A DNA stretch of 64,000 bases from Triatoma infestans (Eukaryota > Arthropoda > Insecta > Hemiptera > Reduviidae): positions 1-64,000 of the forward strand of contig JAAEAF010009011.1 of the NCBI GenBank assembly GCA_011037195.1. Direction: 5' to 3'. Made by a program: the position numbers and the translations under genes. Below are positions 11,986 through 23,001 of the stretch, piece after piece (position 1 is the first letter of the stretch; each line of letters begins with the position of its first letter). The notes under the pieces were generated by a model, which saw nothing but the letters and a program-made list of their open reading frames with translations, was not told the DNA's origin and ran no database searches.

Positions 11986-12529
11986 GCGGAAAGATGCATA
12001 GTAAAATGCATATAGAAGGCACCTCTATATGGCTGGTAGTGTTTGGCGCTTCGAATTTTATGAATAAGGTCGGGTTTGCTTCTCATATGATTAATTAAAC
12101 TGCTTTATTTCTGACTAGCTCACTTGCACTATTTAAGCAAAAATGCTATTAATAAACTAAGGTAACAAATCGGGGTGAAATGTCCAGTCTTTTGTGAAAG
12201 TATATCCGAAAATAGTTAACCAAGACTTCAGAAGGAATTCAGAATGAATTAAGTTTGAATGATGGGCAAGAACCAAGCCAAATAGTAAAGGTGACTTGAA
12301 CTTTGCTCGCCATTAATTTTTTTCATATTTGGGCTGGGTTCTACTAAGTTCAAGTGATCCAGAATTTGGGTGGAGACTGTTGTTTGATCATAGGTGTATG
12401 CTAGCACTGTATCGTTGCAAAATAGCTTGCTTGGTTGAAGTGCTGCTGTAGAACTGATCTGAAGAACATACAGTTAATGTGTTGTTTATATTTATAACTT
12501 CTGGTATTTTATTCGTCGTAGCATGAATA
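11986..12529. other. Intergenic sequence
   Basis: Nothing recognised. Confidence 0.5.
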
Positions 12530-12540
12530 CTTCTTTTATT

Positions 12541-12575
12541 CCTGACCGGTTTCGGATTTTCATCCAACGTCAGAG
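12541..12575 (-). ncRNA. Hammerhead-like motif, family A, left arm
   Basis: On the minus strand CTGACGT, stem II TGGATGAAAATCC, GAAACC and GGTCAGG. The last core A is replaced by T, so cleavage is doubtful. Confidence 0.45.
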
Positions 12576-12699
12576 TAAATTTATCAAGTTCGTGTAGAGA
12601 GTTTACTTCAATGTAATGTTTCTGTTAAACAAGCAAACAAGTACAGTGTGTAACAGAAACATTACGTTGAAGTGAACTCTCTACATGAACTTGAAAAAT

Positions 12700-12740
12700 T
12701 TACTCTGACGATAGATGAAAATCCGAAACCAGTCAGGAAT
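12700..12740 (+). ncRNA. Hammerhead-like motif, family A, right arm
   Basis: CTGACGA (12705-12711), a TAGATGAAAATCC hairpin, GAAAC and AGTC as the cleavage-type triplet. The core is intact; stem I pairing is weak. Confidence 0.5.
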
Positions 12741-12830
12741 AAGAGAAATATGCATGCTAAAGAGTACTCTGGATAAAGTACCAGGTGTTTTCCAATATTA
12801 CGGGACCCATCCAAATATTCAATATTTATA

Positions 12831-15311
12831 ATTGTCAAAAGATGGAATCAGAACAAATAACAGTCATGAGATAAATCATTTAAACAATTTTTTATCGATT
12901 TTGTTAATGTCGCGAGATGATTAGTTCTGTCATTAACATGATAAACATGAAATGTAAAATGAAAAACATATTACATTACATTTTTTTTCTTTTTTTTTTT
13001 ATATTGCTTGAATTTCAAACTTTCGTGGAATGAATAAATAATGCTTGGTTCGTGATCGGGATTCTAAAAATTTATGAAGGGCAGCCATTATCATATGGTA
13101 ATAACATCAGATATTATGTTCGTTAGTTTCCATAATAATATAGAGATTTTCCCTTTTTTCTTTTTTTTTCTTTATTATTAATTATCTGTCATTGTTTTAA
13201 TAATCTTGGAAAAGTCAGAGGATGCTTGAAGAAGGAATTCGAAGAGGCCTTCATGGCAGGGAAAGACTAGAAATTATTTTAAGATAGATTTTAGTGAATG
13301 CAATTCTTAAAAATTGCGAGATGAGTAGGGAAAGTGTTAATTAGGATAAACATTAAATGCAGTCCACCCATAGTGGACTGCGGTGTTTAATGGAATGATT
13401 TTTACTTCAATGGGTTTTCCAGTTTCAAAATGGATCTAGAAAGAATAATGAGAAAACATAGCTCTGTTTCTGAATAATATTGTTTTGGTTTCTTCTTTGT
13501 ACTTTTTTATTATCATTATACAGTGAATTAAGGTTTCTATGTAGGTTTCGTTCTCCCAATTTTTGGAACTCAAGATTCCCTAGTGCAATATAACTTTGCA
13601 ATAATCCATTCTAGTCATCAATTTGTTTCGTATTACAGTATATTGTGATCAGAAAATGAAAGCACACATTATATTAAAGGAAGAATCAATAAAAGAAATA
13701 AATGAATGACAAAAAGAAATATAACTGACGATGTATTATTAGTGGCAATATAGGGTAGAATAGTATAGAGGTTAGAATAAAAAAGAGCGATTTTGATAGA
13801 ATGGATTAATAGCATTGGTTAGTTAGAACGCCCTACTGTTCTGATGGTCAATTAGCTACAATGGTTAGCAAAGAAGTAAACTCACTGGTCTGTAAGAAAG
13901 GTTTCTTGATAGAAAACTGAGTGAAAACAGTTAATTACTTTTTTTCAAAAGCTCGTTTGTTTGTTTGTAGTAGCACTTCAAGTGTTGTGGGAAGGCTTCT
14001 TGATAATTATTAATAGGTCATTGAATGTTTGTTCCAAGATTGGCTTTTTTTTTTGAGAGAGTCGATTTTAGACTTCTTGGAAGTTGGTTTTTAATTGATG
14101 TTAAGATTTTAAGCCGTTCTGTTCTACGAATCTGGATAGCTTGTAGGATATAGCCTATTCTCCATTCAGTAGAGATTGGCTGGCAGATAGGATGATGAGC
14201 GACTGGTGCCTGCAAAATGAAGGTAAACAACTCTTGCTGCGGTAAAATTCCTCAATAGAGAAGTGTTTGTTAAATGATTACTAATTGGGTAATTGAGTAA
14301 TCATTTAATAAACTATAATTTTTTGAAATGCCAGCCAAATAAAAAAGTAAAATAGGCTCAGAATTGCTGAGCTTCAAATGTTACGCTGATGGATGAAAAG
14401 AGAAAATACGTATCTGATCTAAAATTCAATCTTGATAATATAGTAAGACTAAAAAAATAATTTTTAGTCTGAAGATGGCCGAAACGACGTGAAAATTTGA
14501 AAAAAAAAAATCTGATCGAACCTCAACATCCATTACACAATATCACATACAACGGTCGTAAAGTACATCAAACATATAATAGTTAATTGTCTAAAGTAAA
14601 AAATGTAAAAAACCAGGAATTTAATTTTTGAATTTTCTTGGTTATTATAATATTATGAACTCTTGAGAGCCATAATTACTATTAATGCACGTTACTAAGG
14701 ATGATATTTGCGTGACTGAGATTGTTAAATTAATGTGATATTAAGTTTAATTAATTACGAGGCTGGTGGTGTTGGGATTATTAATGAAGATATTAGACCC
14801 ATAATGGAATGAATACTATACAGTATAATTGCATAACATTTATATTCCGTAAAGGGGACGGCACAAGACTTATTAAATATCTAAGTTTATTAAAATCTAA
14901 CCCTCATAATTATAAAATTATTAAATAATATATAATATCTGGAAATGTGTCCACAAATATTCTTTTATGGTTATTATTATATTATTATTATTTTTTGCGC
15001 ATCCACCGCTGTTCACTAGTGGCTATCATTAATATTATTATTCCTTTGAAGGGACTTATTGTTTTCTGGAAATTTACACATATGATATCCCAGAATGGGG
15101 ATATTTAAAAAAATAATTATATTGTTGTAATTTCATAAACTACTTATGTACTGAATGCCAATTTCTGCACAACTACAAGAATGGATACTGTGTGGGGAAA
15201 AAAAAAAAAAATCACTCACCAGCGCATTCTGCAGGCAATTTTATAAACTCCAATTATTCCCACTTCTGATAACATGACGTTTAAGAATAAATTTATTTAT
15301 TTTTAAATATA
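12831..15311. other. AT-rich intergenic sequence
   Basis: No coding signal that I can support. A minus-strand frame at 14018-14230 has moderate complexity but no recognisable motif. Long T and A runs occur near 12980-13010 and 13150-13175. Confidence 0.5.
14466..14496 (+). ncRNA. Hammerhead-like remnant
   Basis: AGTCTGAAGATGGCCGAAACGACG has the CTGAAGA and GAAAC core boxes but only a 2-bp stem II. It is probably a decayed member of the families described elsewhere. Confidence 0.3.
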
Positions 15312-16151
15312 TAAAAAAAATTCTGGTGTGAAACACTTACACAACTTTCTCTTACTCCAGTTCTCAAAATTATAATTGACAAATGATATAGTTAGTGTAG
15401 CAAATTTAATGAAATTTGTCGAAAACTGAAAAAAACTGTTCAGTTTAAAAGCGCACTTCCGGTTTACTAATTTTCTTGAAACTTGGAATATTGGCCATCT
15501 ATTTATTTCTAATTAATTTTGTTTGGATGATAGAATTGTATAATCAACTATGTTAGCATTTCAAAGAAAAACATAACCCCACCCCTTTCTTAAAAGTGCC
15601 CTTAAATGAATGTTCCTAAAGAAATGTTTTAAGTAAAAGTTGTAGATCTTTGTATGCGTAGTCTATATTAGAAGAATCAAGAAAAATCATCGGAGCCATT
15701 TTTGAGAAAATCGCGAAAAAGTGTAAAAAAACCATTTAGTAAAGTGGTAAAATAAACGCACTTCTGGTTATGCGTAATTTATTTCAAACTTGGAATTTCA
15801 ACAATATATTTAATTCTAATTAACATTATATAGATGAGCGAATTGTCCAATATACTGAAATAGCACTTTAGATAAAAACCTAACCCCACCGCTCCTCCAA
15901 AAGTGACCTTAAATGAATTTTTCCCAGTGAAATGTTTCAAATAAAAGTTGTAGTTCTTTGTATGTGTAGTTTATGTAACAAGTTTGAAGAAAATCGTCGG
16001 ATCCATTTTAGAGAAAATCGCAAAGAGTAAAAAAATTGAACTAGTAAAGTGGTACTTCCGGTTGTGGGATTTTGAGATAACGTACTATCAGATCCAAACG
16101 GAATATCAAGTTTGAACTTTCTACGATTTTTCGTTTTTGAGCTACGCTGTT

Positions 16152-16187
<36 letters not shown>

Positions 16188-16290
16188 AACACACACAGAC
16201 CATTTGCTAAAAACCACCTTTTTTGGACTCAGAGGACCTAAAAACGAATATTTCCGGTAAAATCTCGATATCTAGGAGTAAGAGAAAGTA
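15312..16290 (-). repeat. Family P repeat, near full length
   Basis: In minus orientation it runs from AATTCTGGTGTGAAACAC to AGGAGTAAGAGAAAGTA. The inner subunit (AATGTTT..AAGTAAAAGTTGTAG..TTTG) occurs twice, and a CA microsatellite lies at 16157-16198. The minus-strand reading frame over the microsatellite is not a gene. Confidence 0.85.
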
Positions 16291-16559
16291 ATAAAGTAAA
16301 GTAAAAAACGTAATTTATTATGAGTGCTTTTCAACTCAATGATAATTTCTTTTATAATGGAAAACAATAAATTTTAAATTTTATTTACTGAAAGTGAATT
16401 ATTATCCTGAGATTTTGTCAATTTTTTAAATATTCCTTAAAGATTTACATCCAAAATAAATGTTTTGAATATTCATAAAAATTTTTTTAAAAAAAAGCGG
16501 TGTTTATGAGTGGGTTTAAGAAAAATAAATCGCTACCGAAATGGCAGTATTATTATTTT

Positions 16560-17545
16560 ACTTTCTCTTATCCCTAGTAAGAGGAAGTATTGTAATTGTG
16601 TCAAATTTTCGATATCGAGTTTTCACCGGAAATATCCGTTTTGAGGTCCCCTGAGTCTAAAAAAGTGGTTTTCAGCAAATGGTCAGTGTGTGTGTACGTA
16701 TCTATGTGGACAGCATAGCTTACATACGAAAAATCGTAGAAAGTTCAAACTTGATATTCCGTTTAGGTATCACCATGGGATCCGACAGTGGGTTATCTGT
16801 CAAAATTCCTCGACCGGAAGTTCTACTATTTTTTTGTACTTTTTTGCGATTTTCTCAAAAATGGCACCGACAATTTTTCTTAAAACTTAGTATATCAACT
16901 ACACATACAAAGAGCTACAACTTTTATTTGAAACATTTCTCCAAGAAAATTCATTTAAAGACACTTTTGTGGGGGGAGCGGGCGGTGGATTTAGGTTTTC
17001 CTCTAAAGTGCTATTTCAGTTTATTACACAATTCTGTCATCTAAATAATATTAATTAAAATTAAATATGTTGTTGAAATTTCGAGTTTGATAAAAAAATC
17101 AGAATCAGACCGGAAGTGCGATTTTTACTGAAATATATTTTTACAGTTTTCTGGTATTTTCTCGAAAATTGCTCCAACGATTTTCTTTAAAGTTGGAATG
17201 TGTACTATACATATAAAGAGCTACAACTTTTATTTGTAACATTTCATCCTGGCAATGTTATTTAAGGGGGCTTTTTGGGGGAGTGGTGGGGTTATGTTTT
17301 TCTCTAAAGTGTTATCATAGTTGATTATACAATTCAGTCGTCCAAACAAAATTATTTAGAAATAAATAGATGGCCAAAATTCTCAGTTTCAAGAAAATTA
17401 TTAAACCGGAAGTGCGTTTTTTAACTGAACAGCTTTTTAAGTTTTCGACGAATTTCATTAAATATGGTATACTAACTATAAAATTTGGTAATTTCAATTT
17501 TTGAAAACTGGAATAAGAGAAAGTTGTATGAGCGTTTCACAGTAG
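16560..17545 (+). repeat. Family P repeat, near full length
   Basis: This copy shows the family best. It starts ACTTTCTCTTATCCCTAGTAAGAG (self-pairing), contains a TG run at 16684-16694, repeats an inner subunit (CATACAAAGAGCTACAAC ... ATTTCTCC ... AATTCATTTAA) at about 16898-16965 and 17208-17270, and ends with GGAATAAGAGAAAGT then a GAGCGTTTCAC tail. The start and the GAATAAGAGAAAGT are inverted repeats of each other. Confidence 0.85.
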
Positions 17546-18171
17546 ATATTTTTTTTTTTAAATTTAATATTTGCAATTTTCTTGCTAACGGCTGCAACTA
17601 TTTTGTCCAAAACAGTAGTATAACTAGTGAATTAGCTTTCAAGGGTCAAATGTTTTTCAGACCTAGATAATATTACTAAATATTTAATAAAGTTCCTGAC
17701 GTTAGCTTCTAAATATGTAATGAGAAAGTCTTGGAAATATTTCACATAGATTTTTCAATTTGAAACTTTGACATTTGTTTTGTGTTTTCTGAAAGAATGA
17801 ATTTAAAAAAAAAAAAAAAAATTGAATGGAAATTCAAGTGTACTTAATAAAAAAAAGTTTATCAAATTTTAACAAAGCTCTTAAGGCCTTTCATAAAGGG
17901 CTATTTTTCTTTTGTTATGTTGCACATCAAATACTAAGGAAGATTGATAATGTGTCAGTGAATGTTTTTTGATGGATAAAAGATAACTTTTCAGTGCTCT
18001 GTATTATCTAGAGCAGTTTAATTTAGGAAAACTTGCTTTTTTTTTCTTTTTTCTTGCAGTCGTGGTAAAAAAGTATTCTAAATGTAATCCTTAACAGCAT
18101 GTCCCTCCAATAAAAATCCTGTCGTTTATTCCCATAGTCTTATTTATAGGTGTTTAGTCTCTATGAGAATT
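17546..18171. other. AT-rich sequence
   Basis: Poly-A and poly-T runs only. Confidence 0.5.
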
Positions 18172-18395
18172 ATTATTATAATCGGGGTGCCTAGGGGCAT
18201 GGGACCTAAGCCTATATGGCTTTTATCCCCCCCTCCGATACCCCCCCCCCAATTCAACCCCTTAAATAATCTCTCCCGGTAGCCTACCAGTCAATCTACA
18301 ATATCCCAAGATATCCTTCAACTCCAACTCACCCAGACAATCCTGCGAGAGTGGTATCCTCCCAAATACACGAAACCTATGAGAACAGTATTTAA
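18172..18395 (-). pseudogene. LINE-A 3' end, copy 3
   Basis: The reverse complement of the LINE-A tail: ATTATTATTATAATCGGGGTGCC at the 3' end and CCTGCGAGAGTGG, CACGAAACC within the last coding part match 4500-4790 and 23930-24130. Only the last ~220 bp remain. Confidence 0.75.
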
Positions 18396-18661
18396 TGTGA
18401 TTTAGTTTTATGGAGTTCAATGGACTTCGTAAAATGAAACCTTAATCTCTCTCTGGCTATACATACATTTAAAAAAGGTTCAACTAACAAGAAAACGACA
18501 AAAGTTCTTGTGTTTGGAGGCATACATATATATATCCTTACTACTACTTACTGCTTGGCGCTACAACCCATTACTGGGTCCTGGCCTGCTCAAGAATCCT
18601 ACGCCATGATTCTCTATCCTCAGCCGCAATCCACCAATTCCAGACATTCAGCTGTCTTGCA

Positions 18662-19690
18662 TCATTCGCAACCTGATCCAGCCATCTTATTTACGGCCTG
18701 CCAACCTTTCTTTTTCCTCCCGGTTTCACCGAACAGCACTCTTCTGGGGATGGCAGTTACTTCCATCCTAACAACGTGGCCTGCCCATCGCAGTCTTGCC
18801 AACTGGATATATTTAACAACATCCACTTCACGAATACAACCTTGCCAATTTCTTGTTGTAACGTATCCTCCACTGTTCATTTTCCTTGGCTGGACCAAAT
18901 ATCTTTCTTAAAAATCCTTCTTTCAAAGACGGATTAGCTTTTGCTCTGTCCCTTTGGTCATGGTCCATGCTTCAGCTGCATATGTCAGAACAGGGCGTAT
19001 TAGCACTTTGTACAGAGTACATTTTGTGGTCCTGGATAAATTACGGCTTTTGATGCATCTCAGGAGCCCATAGTAGCAGTTATTGGCAGACATGAGCCTC
19101 TGGTTTACCTCCTGTTTTACATCATTATTCGCCGTTATCACCGATCCTAGGTATTTAAATACGCGAACCTTTTCAAAGTTGTAACCGTTGATCTGGATGC
19201 ATGAGTTATACACTCGTATCCGATGTAAGGTAGTTCTCTAAGGTAGTGGTCTTATTCTCATTTACTGCCAGCCCAAAGTTTCTTGCTGCCCGGTCTAAGG
19301 AAATAAATGTTTCTTCTACAGCCGCTGAAGACCTTCCAAATATACAATGTCATCGACATACGCTAAGATTTGCACGCTCTCACTGAAAATTGTGCCTGTG
19401 GTTTCAATTGTGGCGTCTCTTCAGGTTGAAGAGAGTGCATGAAGGGGAGTCTCCCTGTCTTAAGCCTTGATCGCATTTAAATTTGTTTGACAGGTCTCCT
19501 TGTATCTTGACACGACTGTTAGTGTCAGCCATGGTCGCACGGACAAGTCTCATCATTGCTTTGTATAATTCTTCGCGGTACACGCTGTCATAGGCAGCTT
19601 TGAAATCCACGAACAGCAGATGAATATTGGTATTGAATTCCTTGGTCTTCGCTAGAATCTGTGGCATACATATATCAAATTTCATAAAAT
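18662..19690 (-). pseudogene. RTE-like LINE reverse transcriptase remnant
   Basis: Three minus-strand blocks follow the order of a non-LTR reverse transcriptase and its C-terminus. The block at 19685-19404 has LLFVDFKAAYDSVYR (catalytic motif A) and GLRQGDSPS (motif B). The catalytic YADD block between about 19400 and 19215 is frameshifted. The block at 19213-18923 has KYLGSVITANND and LIRPVLTYAAEAW. The block at 18898-18662 has RLRWAGHVVRM. These phrases are typical of RTE-type LINEs. At least two frame breaks and no endonuclease region make this a dead, 5'-truncated copy. Confidence 0.75.
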
Positions 19691-20379
19691 AGAAAAATCT
19701 GGAAAACTTATAATGGTTGTTTTTGCGGACAGCAAGATCCGTAGTGCATAATGTAGTTCATAAATCAAGGGCAAACCATCATTGCTGAGAAATGTACTGT
19801 GAAATTCTAGACCGCATTCAGTTAAAACTTCAAAAAAATTTTGATCCGATTTCAATAATCACTTTCTTACACAAATTTACTTCTCAAGATAATCCAATGA
19901 CCTCATAAAGCAAAACTCTCTCAGCATAAAATGATGGAAATTAGATGGGAAGCTTTACCCCAAACCACCATACTCTCCAAACCCCTCGTCAACAGACTGT
20001 GTTATCTTTTCACAGCTTTGGTAACAAAGTTAGGTAGAAATGTTTCGATAATCGGCTAAGCTTAGAATTGGTATTCTGACTTTTTAACAATAAACAAAGA
20101 AATATTTTATTCGTTATCATTTTTATTCACAAACATTTTATTTGTATTCTAGGATTTTGTTATTTTATTTTATTGGGTAAAAGTATAGTTCAATATTTAA
20201 TTATAATAGAATACAAGTTTGTTTGTTAGTTTATATTTCTTCTTCCGACCTACCAAAAAATTCCGCTACATTTTCTAAGGAATCTTAACTTAATTTATAT
20301 TTGGCGGAAAAGACACAGAATCTTTCTTTACGGAACTTATGTTTCACAACATTATATTTCATCATTTAATTCTTATTAC
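19691..20379. other. AT-rich sequence
   Basis: Nothing recognised; the 3' part leads into PLE remnant sequence. Confidence 0.45.
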
Positions 20380-20950
20380 CCCAACCATTGAAACGTCTTC
20401 TATCCGAATCCTTAAAAATTCATCTCCATCCGAACTCTATCAATTTTAAAAAAGACAAAGAAATCATAACTTCCACTTATAATAATATTTTTCTAACGCC
20501 AAAAAAAGACACTCGCCAGTAATATTGTTGTTCCAAATTTGAAATTGCCACGCCTCATATAAACATTTTTCTTAACCCTCCCACCACCATTTAACAGTTT
20601 TTTTTTTTTAATTTTAAAAGCGCTCTCTTTTCATTTCAAACGTTTTCCTACCCTAAAGATATCTTTATCTTTTTTATTTTTTCTTAGTTTTAATATCATT
20701 TAATTTAATTGACTGTCACTACTGTGTTATAATTTCTTGTTTTCATAATATCTTATGCTCAATCTGTTCTGTTAATATTTCTTTAATTTAAATTTTTCTT
20801 TTATTTGTTATAAATCAATGCACTTTTTTTCTTCACTACAACACTATACAATAATGTACCTTTTCTCCAATAAATTTTGCAGAGCTCCTGAAGAAGGGCA
20901 CCAATGGTACCCGAAACAACGTAGGAGCAACAAAGTATTCCTTTTTCTTT
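20380..20950 (+). pseudogene. Penelope-like element 3' end, copy 1
   Basis: The translation near 20389-20497 reads PLKRLLSESLKIHLHPNSIN then FKKDKEII..TYNNIF, which is clearly related to the tails at 27770 and 34078. A hammerhead-like motif follows at 20884. Shared coding tail plus ribozyme in the same orientation supports the 3' end of a Penelope-like retroelement. No endonuclease or RT domain is left in this copy. Confidence 0.6.
20881..20930 (+). ncRNA. Hammerhead-like motif, family C
   Basis: CTGAAGA (20888-20894), stem II GGGCACC/GGTACCC with loop AAT, GAAAC, then a GTA-type site. GCTC before the core can pair with GAGC after it if one G is bulged. Confidence 0.55.
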
Positions 20951-21139
20951 AAAAACTCCTCTGGCCATTGCCGTATAAACATCTTATTATAATTATTACT
21001 TTATTACCGTTGATAATAGGGCATAGAAATACAATATTCATTGCAAGGCTATTACGTGGTGGTCATTTATTTTTTTATAGTTATTTATATGCAGATGTTT
21101 GTTCTGTATTTAAGGCTGGAACTCTTGGGTAGAACCAAA

Positions 21140-21398
21140 TAATATTATCTTCAAAGGTCAGACGGGGTTCAGAAGAGGATTTTCTACAATTGACAATCAC
21201 TTAACTGTAACTAGCTTGGCCCAATTTTGAAATTTAATAGCAAACTTTATTTTCTATTTTTTTTCTTTGTAGACTTCAGTAATGAGTTTGGTATCATAGA
21301 TCGCCTTGCTGTTTTTTATAAGCTGCATAATTTATCAAATTGTAGCAATTGTTGGCCGTTAGAATTGATGAGAAGTATCTGTTGGTTGGCTGATCGGC
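21140..21398 (+). pseudogene. LINE reverse transcriptase, N-terminal half
   Basis: Translation gives TGFRRGFSTIDNHLTVTSL, then FLFFFFVDFSNEFGIIDRLA (motif A region) and FYKLHNLSN. This is the front half of a non-LTR RT. It stops abruptly where a minus-strand PLE begins near 21399, and its YADD half continues at 22300. Confidence 0.6.
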
Positions 21399-22290
21399 CG
21401 AAGGGTATCAAAAAAAACACCAACAATTTTTCTCTCAAGTGTTTTTTATTAGTAAACCGACGTTTCGACAAACATTGTTTGTCTTCTTCAGGGGCTATCT
21501 ACAAAGGAAACAAAATATACATAAAAACACAAAAATTATGGCAAACAGAACAATAAAAAAATTTAACGGAAAACAAATAGTGTAATGAAAAATCTATTTA
21601 TTGTATGAAAACCAAAACTAATATTGTAATGGAAAACAGATAGTGTAGAAAAATTATAGAAATGTTACAGACCTTAGATTGAAAAATTTGTATGTTCTAT
21701 CATTACATGTTCAATTACTACTGTGGTATGTGAGTACTATCAGTGAAAGGTTGAGAAGGTACGCAGAGGAATGTGATGGTGGTGGTGGTGGTGGTGGGGG
21801 GAGTACCGTTAGGAATTGTTGGAGTGAAGGGAAGAAGTAGGACAAATTTTGGGGTTGACGATGAGGAATAAATCGTCCACATATTTAAATATATGTGAAA
21901 TTGAGGTGTCAAGGATAGGGAGGACAGTGTCTAGAAGGTCGTTCATGATGATATTGGCCAGAGCAGGAGCTAGGCAATTGCCCATGGCCAAACCATCTTT
22001 TTGAAGATGGAAAACAAAGTATCCTGATTTGCAGCAAAGATTTAGTGTTTCGATGAAGAGATCAAAAGGGATAGTGGTGTGCGGTTCTATTAGTGCCCAG
22101 TTCTTAGAGACTAATGTGATGACTTTGTCTAGTGGGATGTTGGTAAACAGGGAGGAAACATCAAGCGAGATCATGTTATACCGGGGCGGGATTCTAGTCG
22201 ATTTGATTTTTTTGATGAAGTGAAATGAGTTTTTAACATGCATTATTTACGTTTATCAAACTAAAATGATAGAGAGGCACACTAGGAAAG
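21399..22290 (-). pseudogene. Penelope-like element RT fragment with 3' ribozyme
   Basis: The minus-strand frame 22243-21809 encodes a PLE-type reverse transcriptase: MISLDVSSLFTNIPLD (motif A, near residues 24-39), KDGLAMGNCLAPALANIIM (motif B) and FKYVDDLFLI (motif C). Reading onward in the same orientation, a hammerhead-like motif lies at 21491-21459. The 5' part of the RT and any GIY-YIG endonuclease are missing, so the copy is truncated and internally deleted. It interrupts an older LINE RT. Confidence 0.8.
21459..21496 (-). ncRNA. Hammerhead-like motif, family C, of the PLE
   Basis: On the minus strand CTGAAGA, stem II GACAAACA/TGTTTGTC, GAAACGTC and GG. The stem is perfect. It is in the expected place downstream of the RT on the same strand. 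Confidence 0.6.
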
Positions 22291-22299
22291 TGTTTATGC

Positions 22300-22720
22300 T
22301 GTTGTTTGGAGCAAAAATGGCATCTCCCAGCGATTTTGAGCCAACTCTGGCTTCTTCATAAATGATATGAAGAAGCTTCTTGCTTTTCATAAATGATATG
22401 CCAGAAGAACTGGGTGAAGGGATAAAAATTATAAGGAAATAGACAGCTAAATAAGTTGGGGTATGCGGACGACATAGTTATTTTCGTTAAAGAATCTGAA
22501 AATATATACAGATTAATGGAATTTAAGTAGTGCATCTGTCTAAATCTACGATTGCTTATTTTTTGAAGTAAAAGTGAACGCGAAAAATTGGAAATTGGAA
22601 AAGAAATGAAATAGGCATAGTTAATTGTTTTAAATTCTTAGGAATCTATTTAACTCCAACACGTAATATGAAAAGAACATTTCTCATACAAGACTAAAAT
22701 TGCTTGTATTTTCTTGACTA
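22300..22720 (+). pseudogene. LINE reverse transcriptase, YADD half
   Basis: FINDMPEELGEGIKII and LGYADDIVIFVKES (motif C, about 22455-22495) continue the RT interrupted at 21398. Frameshifts and stops are frequent, and GKEMK..LF.ILRNLFN follows the pattern of the segment after motif C. Confidence 0.6.
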
Positions 22721-22769
22721 AGACTTGATATTCTATTAATAATTTTTTCTATTAAAAATAAATACTTCT

Positions 22770-22980
22770 TGCAATGACCACTTCCAAGCGCCACTGTATA
22801 TCCAATGCTGGGTATTTTTTCATTGGCATCACTTGTAACCTGCACATTTATAGAAGCTGTTACCTTTTCTGTTTATATAATCGTCTCCAAATTTCTTTTT
22901 AATTTCTACATGTGTACAATCTAATGCACCCACAACTGTAGCAAATACGAAATTTTGAGAGCCACTCCGTTTTAGCATTG
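22770..22980 (-). pseudogene. Harbinger-type transposase, nuclease part
   Basis: Minus-strand translation gives VVGALDCTHVEIKKK, then DDYINRKG, then after a one-frame shift SINVQVTSDANEKI. These phrases are characteristic of the DDE nuclease domain of PIF/Harbinger transposases (the D of DCTHV is a catalytic residue). The frameshift and the missing third acidic residue show that it is dead. The N-terminal part lies at 24192-24630 beyond an inserted LINE. Confidence 0.75.
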
Positions 22981-22990
22981 TTTATTTCCT

Positions 22991-23001
22991 TAGTAAGTTG
23001 A
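22991..23001. repeat. Left target-site duplication of LINE-A copy 2
   Basis: TAGTAAGTTGA, identical to 24181-24191. Confidence 0.8.

Larger units (their letters stand above)
12530..12830. mobile_element. Inverted pair of family A hammerhead elements
   Basis: The stretch 12530-12638 is an inverted copy of 12640-12745: CTTTTATTCCTGACC matches GGTCAGGAATAAGAG, and GTAGAGAGTTTACTTCAATG matches its partner at 12667-12687. The right arm continues to 12830 as a full copy of the unit at 2269-2450. The two hammerhead-like motifs point outward. Confidence 0.75.

Noticed and set aside
14018..14230. 70-codon minus-strand frame of moderate complexity
   Set aside because: No recognisable motif, no conserved copy, and it ends in a poly-T derived Lys run.
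18510..18911. 133-codon plus-strand frame
   Set aside because: Antisense of the RTE-like LINE C-terminus.
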